From Cyanobacteriota bacterium (GTDB taxonomy: Bacteria; Acidobacteriota; Vicinamibacteria; Vicinamibacterales; UBA2999), in NCBI GenBank assembly GCA_019752015.1, contig JAIEMQ010000024.1, positions 1-64,000 on the forward strand: DNA of 64,000 nucleotides, read 5' to 3'. Positions 17,995 to 30,016 of this stretch are shown piece by piece. The position numbers and the translations under genes were made by a program. Under the pieces are notes generated by a model. That model made no database searches and was not told the origin of the DNA. It worked only from the letters and a program-made list of their open reading frames with translations. Every line of letters begins with the position of its first letter. The stretch's first letter is position 1.

Positions 17995-19040
17995 TCCTGG
18001 ACCACGCGCGTCCCCGCGAGCCGATCATGAATCGCGCGATGATCGCTCGTGAACAGCGCGGGCAGATATGAGAGGCCCAGCGTGATCGGGACCAGCATGC
18101 AGCCGAGCGCGCGCAGCATGCCGCCGGCCGCATCCACCGGACGGCCGTCATCGCCAATCACACGCAGGCTCAACACCATCTTGCCGATGGTCTGCCCGCC
18201 GGCCACCGTGAACGCGGCGACGTAGCCGAATGCGAGCGTGACGAGGAAGCCGATGAACGGCACCGGCGGCAGCACGCGGAGATCTTCGAGCGAGTTCTGC
18301 AGACCGGTGACGCGCAGCGTCAGATACACCACCGCCGCATCGATGCCGACGAGCAGGACGAGGTCGATCGCGCCCGCGCTGACGCGCGCGCCGAGCGACG
18401 GCAGCTCCATCAGCGACGCCACCGTGTCGCTGGCGGCCTGCGACGCGGCACTCGAACGTTCCGGCGATTCGAAATCAAGCGCATCGACCTTGACCGGCCG
18501 CGTCGTGCGCGGACGATTGCGCGGCACTTCGGGTGTCGATCGGCGCACGGCGAGCGGCGGCCGTGCCGCCGGCGGCGGCACGATCGGGCCATCTTCGAAC
18601 GGCAGCGCGCCGTCATCAATGGACAGCGGAACCACCGGCGGCGGATCGACCACGGCCTCCGCCGGCTCGATCTCCATCGACATCGCCATGACCGGCGAAG
18701 ATTCGGCGGCGGCCACCGCCATCTCTTCTTGGTCGTCGTCAAGAATCGTAATGGTCGGGGGTTCGAGCTTTCGCACCGGCATCGGCGCCGGCGGCGGGGC
18801 TGTCTGCGACTCGGGATCGCCGAACAGGCGATCGAGATCGAGGGCCGAGGCGCTCAGCCGGTCGCTCGGCCTGGCAATCGCCGGCAGGTCGAAATCGGCC
18901 GGTGAGTCGATGTTGCGATCGGCGCCGTGAAGCGTCAGCTCCGGCTCGGAAGAAAATGGGGCAAGCGAAAAATCATACTGACAGTTCCGGCACCGATCCG
19001 TGGTCTCAAACCCGAGGTAGCCGCACTTTGGACATTTCAT
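17991..19040 (-). CDS. RDD-family membrane protein with N-terminal zinc ribbon
   Basis: 349 residues. The first 25 residues hold a zinc-ribbon pattern (C-P-K-C, then C-R-N-C). A long low-complexity, Pro/Ala/acidic linker follows to about residue 200. The C-terminal 140 residues form an RDD domain with three hydrophobic segments (LGARVSAGAIDLVLLVGIDA; PFIGFLVTLAFGYV; then TIGKMVLSLRV, a typical RDD motif). RDD proteins are membrane proteins of poorly known role, some linked to ion transport. The start overlaps the upstream TPR gene's stop as TGATG, and the stop overlaps pgpA's start. Confidence 0.85.
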   Translation of the reverse strand: MKCPKCGYLGFETTDRCRNCQYDFSLAPFSSEPELTLHGADRNIDSPADFDLPAIARPSDRLSASALDLDRLFGDPESQTAPPPAPMPVRKLEPPTITILDDDQEEMAVAAAESSPVMAMSMEIEPAEAVVDPPPVVPLSIDDGALPFEDGPIVPPPAARPPLAVRRSTPEVPRNRPRTTRPVKVDALDFESPERSSAASQAASDTVASLMELPSLGARVSAGAIDLVLLVGIDAAVVYLTLRVTGLQNSLEDLRVLPPVPFIGFLVTLAFGYVAAFTVAGGQTIGKMVLSLRVIGDDGRPVDAAGGMLRALGCMLVPITLGLSYLPALFTSDHRAIHDRLAGTRVVQE

Positions 19041-19867
19041 CAGCGAGGTGGCGATCCTTGAGCGGCAGTGGACGATGCCGATGACGCTTCGGCGCCGGCG
19101 ACCGCCAGCAGTTCTCGTTGAATGTCAGCACGAAGACGGTCCGCATCCGGCCGCAGCGCGTCACCAGCCGGCACACGATCGAGCGCGCGCAGCGCGTCGC
19201 GCAGCTTGCCGCCCGCAAACAACGCCCGCGCCTGGGTCACGTACGCCTCGGTCGGCGACGGCAGCGGCAGCGGTGTTGGCGGCGTCACCAGGGCCGACGG
19301 CGCGCCGGTCGTGGCCTGCGCGGGGAACCAGTCGGCGAGCCCATTCGGCGTGACGAGCACGAACGCAATGGCCCCAACGATGACGATCGCGGCGGCCGTG
19401 ATCCACCACATCGCGATCGTTCCGCGGCGCAGGTTGGCTTCCGCCAATGGCGATGTGCGCGGCGCGCGCCTGCGTGCCGCCGGCGCAACCGGCGATGCCG
19501 CGCGCGTGCCGGCATCAAGACGATCGATGCGGCCGAGCACGCCAAGCGCGACGTCGTGCGACGCTCCCTGATCGAGCGCGTCGCTCAGCAGCGCGCGGGC
19601 GCGGACGACTTCACCCTTGTCGAACGCGTCGAGCCCCTCGTGCACGAGCGCTTCGGAAATGCGCTGCTGCTCCGCCTGCGCGCTCCGCGCGCGATCGATG
19701 TAGGCGCGCGCGCGATCGTGATTGCGATCGAGGAACAGGACCCGGGTCCACAGGTTGATGGCCTGCTCGAACTCGCCGGCAAAGTAGTGATCGAGACCGG
19801 TCACGAGCAGATTCTCGATCCGCGCCTCATCATCGGCGCCAGGCTGCGCCTTGAGCGGGTCGGCCAT
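19040..19867 (-). CDS. TPR-containing membrane-anchored protein
   Basis: 275 residues. The N-terminal 110 residues contain tetratricopeptide-like helices (ENLLVTGLDHYFAGEFEQAI, then a second pair beginning HEGLDAFDKGEVVRAR). A single transmembrane segment follows near residue 150 (MWWITAAAIVIVGAIAFVLV). After a Pro-rich linker another helical repeat appears (YVTQARALFAGGKLRDAL). The N-terminus is probably cytoplasmic, since no signal peptide is visible. It is the first gene of the run TPR-RDD-pgpA-cinA, joined to the next by a one-base TGATG overlap. Specific function is unknown. Confidence 0.8.
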   Translation of the reverse strand: MADPLKAQPGADDEARIENLLVTGLDHYFAGEFEQAINLWTRVLFLDRNHDRARAYIDRARSAQAEQQRISEALVHEGLDAFDKGEVVRARALLSDALDQGASHDVALGVLGRIDRLDAGTRAASPVAPAARRRAPRTSPLAEANLRRGTIAMWWITAAAIVIVGAIAFVLVTPNGLADWFPAQATTGAPSALVTPPTPLPLPSPTEAYVTQARALFAGGKLRDALRALDRVPAGDALRPDADRLRADIQRELLAVAGAEASSASSTAAQGSPPR

Positions 19868-19917
19868 GTAAGTCGCGGCAAATTATAGCACTTATATGAA
19901 TTAAGCTGTTGAGGAAC

Positions 19918-20800
19918 ATGGCTGTGATCGAATGCGTTCCGAACGTGAGTGAGGGGCGTCGCCAGGACGTCATCGACAAGCTGGCCGGCGACCTCCGCGC
20001 GGTGCCCGGCATGCGCGTGCTCGACGTGCAGTCGGATGCCACGCATAACCGATCCGTCTTCACGCTCGCGGGCGACGCGGCGGCAATGGCGGCCGGTGTG
20101 CCGAAGCTGTTCGAGGGCGCGATCGCCGCGATCGACTTGCGCACGCACAAGGGCGAGCACCCGCGCATGGGCGTCGTGGACGTGACGCCGTTCATTCCGA
20201 TCGACGGCGTGACGATGGCGGAGTGCGTGACGCTGGCGAAGAACGTCGCCGAGGACATTGCGAAGCGTTTCTCGCTGCCGATCTATCTCTACGAAGAAGC
20301 GTCGGCCACCCCGGCGCGCAAGAACCTCGAGGACATCCGCCGCGGTGAGTTCGAGGGCCTGGCCGCCAAGATGGCGAAGCCGGAATGGAAGCCCGACTTC
20401 GGACCTGACACTCCGCACCCGAGCGCCGGCGCGTCCGTGATCGGCGCGCGCATGCCGCTCATCGCCTACAACATCAACCTCAATACCGATCGGCTCGAGG
20501 TCGCCAGGAAGATTGCCAGCGCGATCAGGATGAGCAGCGGCGGCCTCCGCTATGTGAAGGCGATGGGGATCCCGCTCGACGATCGCGGCATCGTCCAGGT
20601 GTCGATGAACCTGACCAATTACGAGAAGACGCCGATCTTCCGCGTCTTCGATCTGGTGAAGCGCGAAGCCGGGCGGTACGGCGTGAGCGTGCTGGAGAGC
20701 GAGATCGTGGGACTGGTGCCGGCCGCCGCGTTACGGCAATCGGTCGAGTACTACCTGCAGCTCGAAGGCTTCTCCGCCGACCAGGTGCTCGAGAACAAGC

Positions 20801-20823
<23 letters not shown>
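19918..20823 (+). CDS. ftcD: Glutamate formimidoyltransferase
   Basis: 301 residues. The start [15 protein letters not shown] matches the formiminotransferase N-terminal domain, as do [38 protein letters not shown] and YVKAMGIPL. It transfers the formimino group between formiminoglutamate and tetrahydrofolate in histidine degradation. The cyclodeaminase domain found in the mammalian fusion is absent. GAGGA at 19911-19915 is too close to this ATG but well placed for a GTG at 19924, so the start may be two codons later. It is divergent from the TPR gene, and its last 23 bp overlap the 3' end of the ntrX-like gene on the other strand. No other hut gene is in the window. Confidence 0.92.
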
Positions 20824-22179
<1,356 letters not shown>

Positions 22180-22180
<1 letters not shown>

Positions 22181-24459
22181 CAGGCGGGCAACTCGATGAT
22201 GAAGCGTGTGCCGGTCGGCACGTTATCCGTCACGTCGATGCTGCCGCCGTGCTCGGCGACAATGCGGCGCACGATGGCCAGACCGAGGCCGCTGCCGCGG
22301 CCCTTGGTCGAGTAGTACGGGAGAAAGAGCTTGTCGCGCTCGGCCGGCGGGATTCCGGGGCCGGTGTCCGCGACCACGATTCGGACCAGGCTGTTCGACA
22401 CATCGCGCGCCGTCTCGACCACGATGGTGCCGTCGCGGCCCATGGCCTCGATGGCGTTGTCGACCAGGTTGATCATCACGCGCTTCATCTGTTCCGGATC
22501 GAGCCGGACCTGCGACACGCTCGGGTCGTAATGCTTCTCGAACGCGACCGACGCAAACAACCCGTCGTAGATCGCGAGCGTGTCGTTCAAGAACGCATGC
22601 AGCTCGGTCGGCACCGCGCGCGGTGCCGGCATGCGCGCGAACTGCGAAAACTCGTCGACCAGGCCTTTGAGCGATTCGACTTCGCCGATGATCGTCGACG
22701 TGCACTCCTGGACGAGCTCCTGAAGCGGCGGCGAGACGTCGTTCAGCTTGCGGCGCAGCCGCTCGGCCGATAACTGAATCGGCGTCAGCGGATTCTTGAT
22801 TTCGTGCGCCAGCCGGCGCGCGACCTCGCGCCATGCCGCCACCTTCTGCGCGCGAATCAGCGGCGTGACGTCGTCCACGACGAGCACGGTGCCGTCGAAG
22901 CTGCCGTCGGTGCCGGCCACGCGCGTCGCCGCGGCAACGACATGCCGCTCGCGGCCATCGCGGACGAGCGCCACTTCCTGCGCGAACGAATCCATCTTCG
23001 CGCGCGCCGCCTGATCGAGGACGTCGTTGACCGGGGCCAGATCGCCGCGGGCAAACACGTCGACGGCTGCCCTGCCGATCACTGCGTCGGTCAACTCGAG
23101 GAGACGCAGTGCCGCCGGATTGATCGTGCCGATGCGGCCGTTGCGATCGATCGAGACCACGCCGGTGGCAATCCGCTCGAGGATCGCCTCGATGTAACGA
23201 CGCCGTCCCTCGCCTTCATCGTGCTTGCGCTCGAGATCGACGGTGGCCCGTTCCAGCCGGCGTCGACTCTGCGCCACTTCGGCGGCCATGGCGTTGAACG
23301 CCTCGACCATCGATCCAAATTCGTCGGTGCCCTCGTCGTGCTCGATGCGGTGGTCGTAGTGGCCGGCGCCGATCTCCCTGGCCGCTTCGGCCAACATCTG
23401 GACCGGGCGCGTGATCCGTTTCGCAAGATACAGACCCATCCACGTCGAGCCGACCAGAATCAGCAGCGTCACCATCACGAAGAACGAGACGTAGACGCCG
23501 GCCAGCGGCTGCTTCAAGACCCGCAATTGCGAGTAGGCCTCGTAGGCCTGCGCCATGCTGCGCGCGCGCTCCGCCATGTCGCCCGAGAGATAGTCACTGG
23601 CCACGACCACGCCGGTGATCTGGCCGCCGCCATTGCGCACCGCGGTCGCCACGTGCTTCAAGAGCCCGCCCGCGGCCATCGGTTCCTCGATGCTCGGCGC
23701 GGCTTCGCTGCCACTGGCGGCGCGCGCCGCCAGCCGATCCGCGGAGGCGCGCGCCCAGCCTTGCGGCATCGACGGCGATGCCACGTCGACGAGCGACACC
23801 ACGTCCGGCGCCTGATTCGGCACGCGCACGACGCGATACACCTGCACCATGCTGATGCGCTGCCCCGCCACTTCCGGAGTCACCACCTTCTGCACGGTGG
23901 CGATTTCCGCCGGGGCGAGGTCGACGCGGCTCAACGACCGCGCCAGGCGCGATGCCTGATCGGCGACGATGCGTTCCCGTTCCTGGTAGTAGTCGCCGGC
24001 GATGCTGTTGGCGCCGGCCAGGATTTCTTCGACCGGCGCGTTGAACCAGCGATCGACGGCGGTCAGCACGACGCGGCTGCCGACGATCAGCACGAGCACG
24101 GCGGGAATGACCGTCATGCCGAGGAGCGCGAGCACGAGCTTCGCGCGGAAGCGGCCGAACGGCAGGCCGCTGCGGCCTTCCATGATCGACTTGATCACGT
24201 TGCGCGCCAGCACGAACGCCAGCGCCACGAGCATCGTGACGTTGGTGATCGATAGCGCGATCAGCACGACCTCGGTCAGGAAGTCCGGCGACAGGGTCGA
24301 CGTGCGGCCCGCGAGCCAGACAATGACGCCGAGCATCGCGAGCAGGATCACGATGCCGGCGAGAATCAGCGGCGGGTTGTCGCGGAACGGCCGGCGCGCA
24401 GGCGTCGCCGGCTTGGCCACCGGACGCGACACCGAGCTCAACTTCGCCGTGCCTGCCAC
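22180..24459 (-). CDS. ntrY: NtrY-like membrane sensor histidine kinase
   Basis: 759 residues from a GTG at 24457-24459; no ATG is near. Three hydrophobic segments occur within about the first 130 residues ([60 protein letters not shown]). A periplasmic region and a fourth segment follow ([20 protein letters not shown]), then HAMP (about 343-395), PAS, HisKA with [20 protein letters not shown] (His near 551) and an HATPase domain with [15 protein letters not shown] and GSGLGLAI. It phosphorylates the downstream NtrX-like regulator in response to an unknown signal. It starts 2 bp after nrdR. Confidence 0.92.
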
Positions 24460-24461
24460 AG

Positions 24462-24926
24462 TTAGTCCTTGTGGCCTTTCAAGGCGCGGACTTCGTGCGC
24501 GAAGTCGTCGACGTCACGGAAGTCGCGATACACGGACGCGAAGCGCACGTACGCGACCTGATCGAGCTTCTTCAGCTCCGACATCACGTGCGCACCCAGC
24601 TCGCGGCCCGACAGTTCGCGCTCCGGCCGATCGTTCAGCATCTGTTCGGCGCGATCGGCGATCTCGTCGATGTCCGACGGCTTGATCGGGCGCTTCTCGC
24701 ACGCCTTCAACAATCCCGCCACGAGCTTCGACCGCTCGAAGCGCTCGCGCGTGCCGTCCTTCTTGATCACCATGTACGGGATCTCTTCGATGCGCTCGTA
24801 GCTCGTGAAGCGCTTCTTGCACTGGTCGTTGAGGCATTGGCGGCGGCGGCGAATGACGTCGCCCTCGCGGCTTTCTCGCGAGTCGACCACCTTGTCGCCG
24901 ATATCGCCACAGAACGGACACTTCAT
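24462..24926 (-). CDS. nrdR: Transcriptional repressor NrdR
   Basis: 154 residues with the NrdR N-terminal zinc ribbon (MKCPFCGDIGDKVVDSRES, then RRRRQCLNDQCKKRFTSYER) and the ATP-cone domain (IKKDGTRERFERSKLVAGL). NrdR represses ribonucleotide reductase genes by binding NrdR boxes when loaded with dATP/ATP. The second cysteine pair is C-x4-C (CLNDQC) rather than the usual C-x2-C, a two-residue insertion in the ribbon. It follows the flippase-like gene with a 4-bp ATGA overlap and precedes ntrY by 2 bp. No nrd gene or obvious NrdR box is in the window. Confidence 0.95.
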   Translation of the reverse strand: MKCPFCGDIGDKVVDSRESREGDVIRRRRQCLNDQCKKRFTSYERIEEIPYMVIKKDGTRERFERSKLVAGLLKACEKRPIKPSDIDEIADRAEQMLNDRPERELSGRELGAHVMSELKKLDQVAYVRFASVYRDFRDVDDFAHEVRALKGHKD

Positions 24927-25927
24927 ATCTCGCCTCTAGCCATGCCGCCGAGTTTCAACCCGTCCTGCACGATGAACAGCAGTCCGACAACGATCACCGG
25001 CCCAACCGAGATCGCGTGCAGCACAATGGCCGCGCCGACCGCGGTGTCGTTGTCGGCGCCGAAAAATCCCGTCGCGCCGAATCGATAGGCCTCGTGAAAA
25101 CCACCGACGCCTCCCGGCGTCGGCACCGCGACGCCCACCACCAGCGGCGCGAGCATCAGCCACGCGCCGGTGAACGGCATGGCAATGCCGAATGCCACCG
25201 ACACCGCCCAGATGCCCGCCGCGATCGCGATCCACAACACCAGCGACCACGCCATGGCGGCGACCAGGCGTGCCGGGCTGCGCACGACCGCGAAGCCCTC
25301 CGCGAATGTCTGCGCGAATCGCGCGATCATCCCGGCAATCCGCGCCGGCAGGATCGCTTCCGCCTTCAACACCCACGCGTGCAGACGCTCGGGATGTCCG
25401 GCCATGAAAAACATCACGGCCAGCGTCCCGACCGCGACCGGCGCCATCATCAGGCCGCCGAAGCGAACCGCTTCGAAGGCATTCGAGTCGCGCGCCGCGA
25501 CGCCCGGATCGAAAACAATCAGGAACGCCGCCATCAGCAGCAGCACCGCGACCAGATCCAGAATGCGCTCGACGATGATGGTCGCAAACGCCGCGGTGGC
25601 GCTCAAACCCTCGCGCCGCGCCAGCAGGTACGGCCGAATCACTTCACCCGCTCGCGCCGGCAACACGGCCGACGCCGCAAAGCCAATCACCGTCGTGCGA
25701 AACACGTTGCTGAACCGCGTCTTGCCGAGCGGCCCGAGCAGGTACTGCCATCGCTCGGCACGCACGACGAACGTCGCGCACGTCAACGCGAGCGCGAGCA
25801 ACAGAAAATCCGGACGCGCCGTGGTGACCGATGCCCAAACCTTCCCGAGATCCGCGTTACGAAGAAAAATGGCCAGCAGGCCAACGGCCAGGGTGATGAC
25901 TACGACCGTCCGAATGACGTTGCGCAA
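24923..25927 (-). CDS. LPG-synthase-TM/flippase-like integral membrane protein
   Basis: 334 residues from a TTG at 25925-25927; the only nearby ATG is out of frame and soon stops. About eight hydrophobic segments run throughout. Motifs RAERWQYLLGPLG, GFAASAVLPARAGEVIRPYLL, and PTPGGVGGFHEAYRFGATGFF place it in the lysylphosphatidylglycerol synthase transmembrane (UPF0104, AglD-like) family. Members lacking the soluble synthase domain, as here, are thought to move lipids or lipid-linked precursors, but the substrate is unknown. It is the first gene of a minus-strand operon with nrdR, ntrY and ntrX, and is divergent from purC. Confidence 0.85.
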   Translation of the reverse strand: MRNVIRTVVVITLAVGLLAIFLRNADLGKVWASVTTARPDFLLLALALTCATFVVRAERWQYLLGPLGKTRFSNVFRTTVIGFAASAVLPARAGEVIRPYLLARREGLSATAAFATIIVERILDLVAVLLLMAAFLIVFDPGVAARDSNAFEAVRFGGLMMAPVAVGTLAVMFFMAGHPERLHAWVLKAEAILPARIAGMIARFAQTFAEGFAVVRSPARLVAAMAWSLVLWIAIAAGIWAVSVAFGIAMPFTGAWLMLAPLVVGVAVPTPGGVGGFHEAYRFGATGFFGADNDTAVGAAIVLHAISVGPVIVVGLLFIVQDGLKLGGMARGEI

Positions 25928-26036
25928 TTCAATTCCATACTACCGGAAGTGTCGCATCCTAGACACACCCCACTTATTGGCGTCCGCCTTCGCTCGCGAG
26001 AGAAAAACCCCTGCGAGCTTCGGCGAGACTCACGGC

Positions 26037-26065
26037 TTGAATACGTTCCGTTGCACGCGTACTAT
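26037..26065 (+). promoter_or_regulatory. Sigma70-type promoter of purC
   Basis: TTGAAT (26037-26042) and TACTAT (26060-26065) are separated by exactly 17 bp, with the purC start 57 bp downstream. Seen directly; activity is inferred. Confidence 0.6.
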
Positions 26066-26122
26066 GTGGATTCCCGCCTGCGCGCAGACGCGACGGCGCG
26101 GCAGGCTTTCACGCGAGCGCCC

Positions 26123-27031
26123 GTGCCTTCACACGTTCTCTTAGATACGAAATTCGACGGCCTCTCCCTGCTTCGCCGCGGCAAAGTGCGGGACGTCTAC
26201 AGCGCCGGTGAGCACCTGATCATGGTGGCCACCGACCGCATCTCGGCGTTTGATTACGTGCTCGGCTCGGGCATTCCGGACAAGGGCCGCGTCCTCAATC
26301 AGCTGTCGGCATTCTGGTTTGGTCGCACCGGCCACATCGTCACGAATCATCTGATCTCGACCGACGCCGACGCGTATCCCGAGAGCGCGCGGGCGTTTCG
26401 ATCGCAGCTCGAGGGACGATCGAGCCTGGTGCGAAAGACCAATCCGATCCAGGTCGAATGCGTGGCGCGCGGCTATATCTCCGGCTCGGGCTGGAAGGAT
26501 TACAAGGCGACCGGCGAAGTGTGCGGCATCGCGCTGCCGAAGGGCCTGAAGGAATCGGATCGCCTGCCGGAAGTGCTCTTCACCCCGGCAACGAAGGCCG
26601 AGTCCGGTCACGACGAAAACATCAGTGAGGAAGCGGCTGCGAGAGTCGTCGGCGCTGATCTGCTCGCGCGCCTCAAGAAGCTGACGCTGGAGCTCTACGC
26701 GCACGGCGTCGCGCACGCGGAATCGAAGGGCATCATCCTCGCCGATACGAAATTCGAATTCGGCCTGACCGATGACGGCGAGCTGATCCTGATCGACGAG
26801 ATGATGACGCCGGATTCATCACGCTACTGGCCGAAGGACACCTACCACCCCGGCGGCCCGCAACCCAGCTTCGACAAGCAATACGTGCGCGACTATCTCG
26901 AGTCGATCAAGTGGAACAAGCAGCCGCCGGTGCCGTCGCTGCCCGATGACGTCGTTCAAAACACGCGAGCGAAGTACCTCGATGCATTCAGCCGCCTGAC
27001 CGGCCGCGAACTGGTGACCACGCGTGCATAG
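26123..27031 (+). CDS. purC: SAICAR synthase
   Basis: 302 residues from a GTG at 26123-26125, the first plausible start after the promoter. LLRRGKVRDVYSAG, ATDRISAFDYVLGSGIPDKG, ECVARGYISGSGWKDY, TPATKAESGHDENIS, ILADTKFEFG and IDEMMTPDSSRYWP are all family motifs. It joins aspartate to CAIR in purine synthesis using ATP. The length fits the yeast-like PurC type. The frame continues open upstream over the antisense of the divergent membrane gene, but that part is not protein-like. The 3' end overlaps the next gene by 8 bp. Confidence 0.95.
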   Translation: MPSHVLLDTKFDGLSLLRRGKVRDVYSAGEHLIMVATDRISAFDYVLGSGIPDKGRVLNQLSAFWFGRTGHIVTNHLISTDADAYPESARAFRSQLEGRSSLVRKTNPIQVECVARGYISGSGWKDYKATGEVCGIALPKGLKESDRLPEVLFTPATKAESGHDENISEEAAARVVGADLLARLKKLTLELYAHGVAHAESKGIILADTKFEFGLTDDGELILIDEMMTPDSSRYWPKDTYHPGGPQPSFDKQYVRDYLESIKWNKQPPVPSLPDDVVQNTRAKYLDAFSRLTGRELVTTRA

Positions 27032-27242
27032 GCTGCTCGACGAGCTGGTCACGAAAATGGTCGAGAAAGGCATCCATTACGAAGATGCCCTTCGCGAATT
27101 CGATCGCCGGTTCATCGTGGAAGTGGTCGAGAAGAGTGACGGCAACCTGTGCAAGGCGGCCGACGTGCTCGGCGTGCACCGGAATACGCTGGCACGCAAG
27201 ATCAGGGATCTGAAGATCAGGGCGAGGCCTTCGGCCTCGTAG
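27024..27242 (+). CDS. Small Fis-type helix-turn-helix protein
   Basis: 72 residues from a GTG at 27024-27026 overlapping the end of purC. FIVEVVEKSDGNLCKAADVLGVHRNTLARKIRDLKI is a clear Fis/NtrC-C-terminal type HTH (stated here in part: key residues G-N-L, A-A-D-x-L-G, R-N-T-L-x-R-K). It is a free-standing domain with no receiver or AAA+ part. It probably binds DNA as a dimer. Translation is likely coupled to purC. The last five codons lie in a palindromic repeat. Target genes are unknown. Confidence 0.8.
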   Translation: MHRLLDELVTKMVEKGIHYEDALREFDRRFIVEVVEKSDGNLCKAADVLGVHRNTLARKIRDLKIRARPSAS

Positions 27243-27314
27243 GCGCGTGGCTTCGCCCCGCGTGGGCGGCGCTCGCTTCTCTCGCGCCGTAAGGGCCTCG
27301 GCGGCTTCGCCGCC
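27223..27314. repeat. REP-like palindromic repeat cluster
   Basis: A perfect 7-bp hairpin (CGAGGCC-TTC-GGCCTCG, 27223-27239) forms the end of the Fis-type gene. A second hairpin (GGCGGC-TTC-GCCGCC) is at 27300-27314, with further GC-rich inverted segments between. No T-tract follows, so it is not a typical terminator. Confidence 0.6.
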
Positions 27315-27356
27315 TCGGTGGGCGCCACGTGGAATCATGCTTGCTTAGGCGGCTTC

Positions 27357-27749
27357 ATGCCGCTACCCCATCACAATCTCGTCGTCTGGCAGCGCTCGGA
27401 CGATTTGTTTATCGAGATTCACCAACTCACGCATAAGAAGTTCCCGCGTGGGGAAAAGTACGAACTTTCTTCGCAGCTACGCAGAGCGGCGTACTCAGTT
27501 CCTGCCAACATTGTTGAGGGAACGCAACGCGAACATGCCCGAGAGTCGCTGCACTTCTGCAGCATCGCCTCGGCGTCGCTCGCGGAGGTTGGGTACGGAC
27601 TACACGCCGCCAGGCGGCTTGGATATTTGCTACCCGACGACTACGAATCGCTCGAACAGAAGATCAGGATGATCGCCGCGCCCCTGCGCGGCTTGATGGC
27701 GAAGTATCGTCGACGAGAAACGCTGAGGCCTACGGCGCGAACGAAGTGA
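27357..27749 (+). CDS. Four-helix-bundle protein (23S rRNA intervening-sequence family)
   Basis: 130 residues from ATG 27357. The motif series HNLVVWQRSDDLFIEIHQLT, FPRGEKYELSSQLRRAAYSV, PANIVEGT and LAEVGYGLHAARRLGYL is the TIGR02436 four-helix-bundle family. These proteins were first found inside 23S rRNA intervening sequences but are also free-standing, as here. The molecular role is unknown; RNA or protein binding has been proposed. It sits between two palindromic repeat clusters, upstream of groESL, and looks like an accessory insertion. Confidence 0.85.
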   Translation: MPLPHHNLVVWQRSDDLFIEIHQLTHKKFPRGEKYELSSQLRRAAYSVPANIVEGTQREHARESLHFCSIASASLAEVGYGLHAARRLGYLLPDDYESLEQKIRMIAAPLRGLMAKYRRRETLRPTARTK

Positions 27750-27751
27750 GC

Positions 27752-27799
27752 GCCGCCCGCCGGAGGCGCCGAGCGCAGCGAGCCGCCCGCCGGAGGCGC
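27752..27799. repeat. Tandem GC-rich repeat, 18-bp unit at 30-bp period
   Basis: GCCGCCCGCCGGAGGCGC occurs at 27752-27769 and again at 27782-27799, with GAGCGCAGCG between. AAGCGCCGAAG and CCAGG follow at 27801-27817. The same modules recur at about 32967-32999. Confidence 0.7.
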
Positions 27800-27829
27800 G
27801 AAGCGCCGAAGGCCAGGCGCGGCGCCCCC

Positions 27830-27859
27830 TTGACCGCGTCTTCAACGTCCGGGTATGAT
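27830..27859 (+). promoter_or_regulatory. Promoter of groESL
   Basis: TTGACC (27830-27835) and TATGAT (27854-27859) are separated by 18 bp. The CIRCE operator begins at the end of the -10 element, so repressor binding would cover the transcription start. Confidence 0.75.
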
Positions 27860-27885
27860 TAGCAGTCGCTTGCAACGACTGCTAG
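27859..27885 (+). promoter_or_regulatory. CIRCE-type operator (HrcA site) of groESL
   Basis: Inverted repeat with the 9-9-9 spacing of CIRCE: left arm TTAGCAGTC (27859-27867), nine-base spacer, right arm GACTGCTAG (27877-27885). Consensus arms are TTAGCACTC and GAGTGCTAA; position 7 of the left arm and its partner in the right arm are both changed so that pairing is kept. HrcA repression of groESL is established for such sites; hrcA itself is not in the window. Confidence 0.85.
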
Positions 27886-27974
27886 CTCAGAGAGTGGTCG
27901 ACTGCCAGCACGCGTAGGCACCAGATCAACAGTTCAAGAGATCAACCGTTCATCAGTTCCGGAGAGCACCCACT

Positions 27975-28277
27975 ATGGCTTTAAGACCGCTCCACGACCG
28001 CATCCTCGTGCAGCGCATCGAGGAAGAGGAACAGAAAGTCGGCGGCATCATCATCCCCGACTCCGCCAAGGAAAAGCCCCAGCAGGGCAAAGTGGCCGCC
28101 GTCGGCGCCGGCAAGGCCGACAAGGACGGCAAGCGGATCCCCCTCGATGTCAAGGAAGGCGACACGATCCTGTTCGGCAAGTATTCGGGACAGGAAGTGC
28201 GGGTCGATGGCGAGGATTACCTGATCATGCGCGAGGACGAAGTGCTCGCGGTGATCGAGGGCGGCAAGAAGAAGTAA
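27975..28277 (+). CDS. groES: Co-chaperonin GroES
   Basis: 100 residues. [20 protein letters not shown] and [18 protein letters not shown] (mobile loop region) are diagnostic, as is the C-terminal [18 protein letters not shown]. It caps GroEL rings and works with the gene 23 bp downstream. GGAG about 10 bp before the ATG serves as ribosome binding site. Transcription is under the CIRCE promoter 90 bp upstream. Confidence 0.98.
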   Translation: MALRPLHDRILVQRIEEEEQKVGGIIIPDSAKEKPQQGKVAAVGAGKADKDGKRIPLDVKEGDTILFGKYSGQEVRVDGEDYLIMREDEVLAVIEGGKKK

Positions 28278-28285
28278 CCAGCTGA

Positions 28286-29935
<1,650 letters not shown>

Positions 29936-29980
29936 CGATCTGAATCTGGCGATCTCGTGATCGCGTGATCTTGTGATTTG

Positions 29981-30014
29981 GCCCGGAGGCGAAAGCTTCC
30001 GGGCATTTGTTTTT
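29981..30014 (+). terminator. Intrinsic terminator of groESL
   Basis: A 10-bp stem (GCCCGGAGGC / GCTTCCGGGC, one G-U pair) closed by a GAAA tetraloop is followed by ATTTGTTTTT. It lies 46 bp after the groEL stop. Confidence 0.9.
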
Positions 30015-30016
30015 GG

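Noticed and set aside
25016-26122. Apparent 5' extension of purC
   Set aside because: It runs antisense through the flippase-like gene and its translation is not protein-like; the promoter at 26037-26065 and PurC homology support the start at 26123.
27300-27314. Hairpin as terminator of purC-fis
   Set aside because: No T-tract follows and it belongs to a cluster of similar palindromes.
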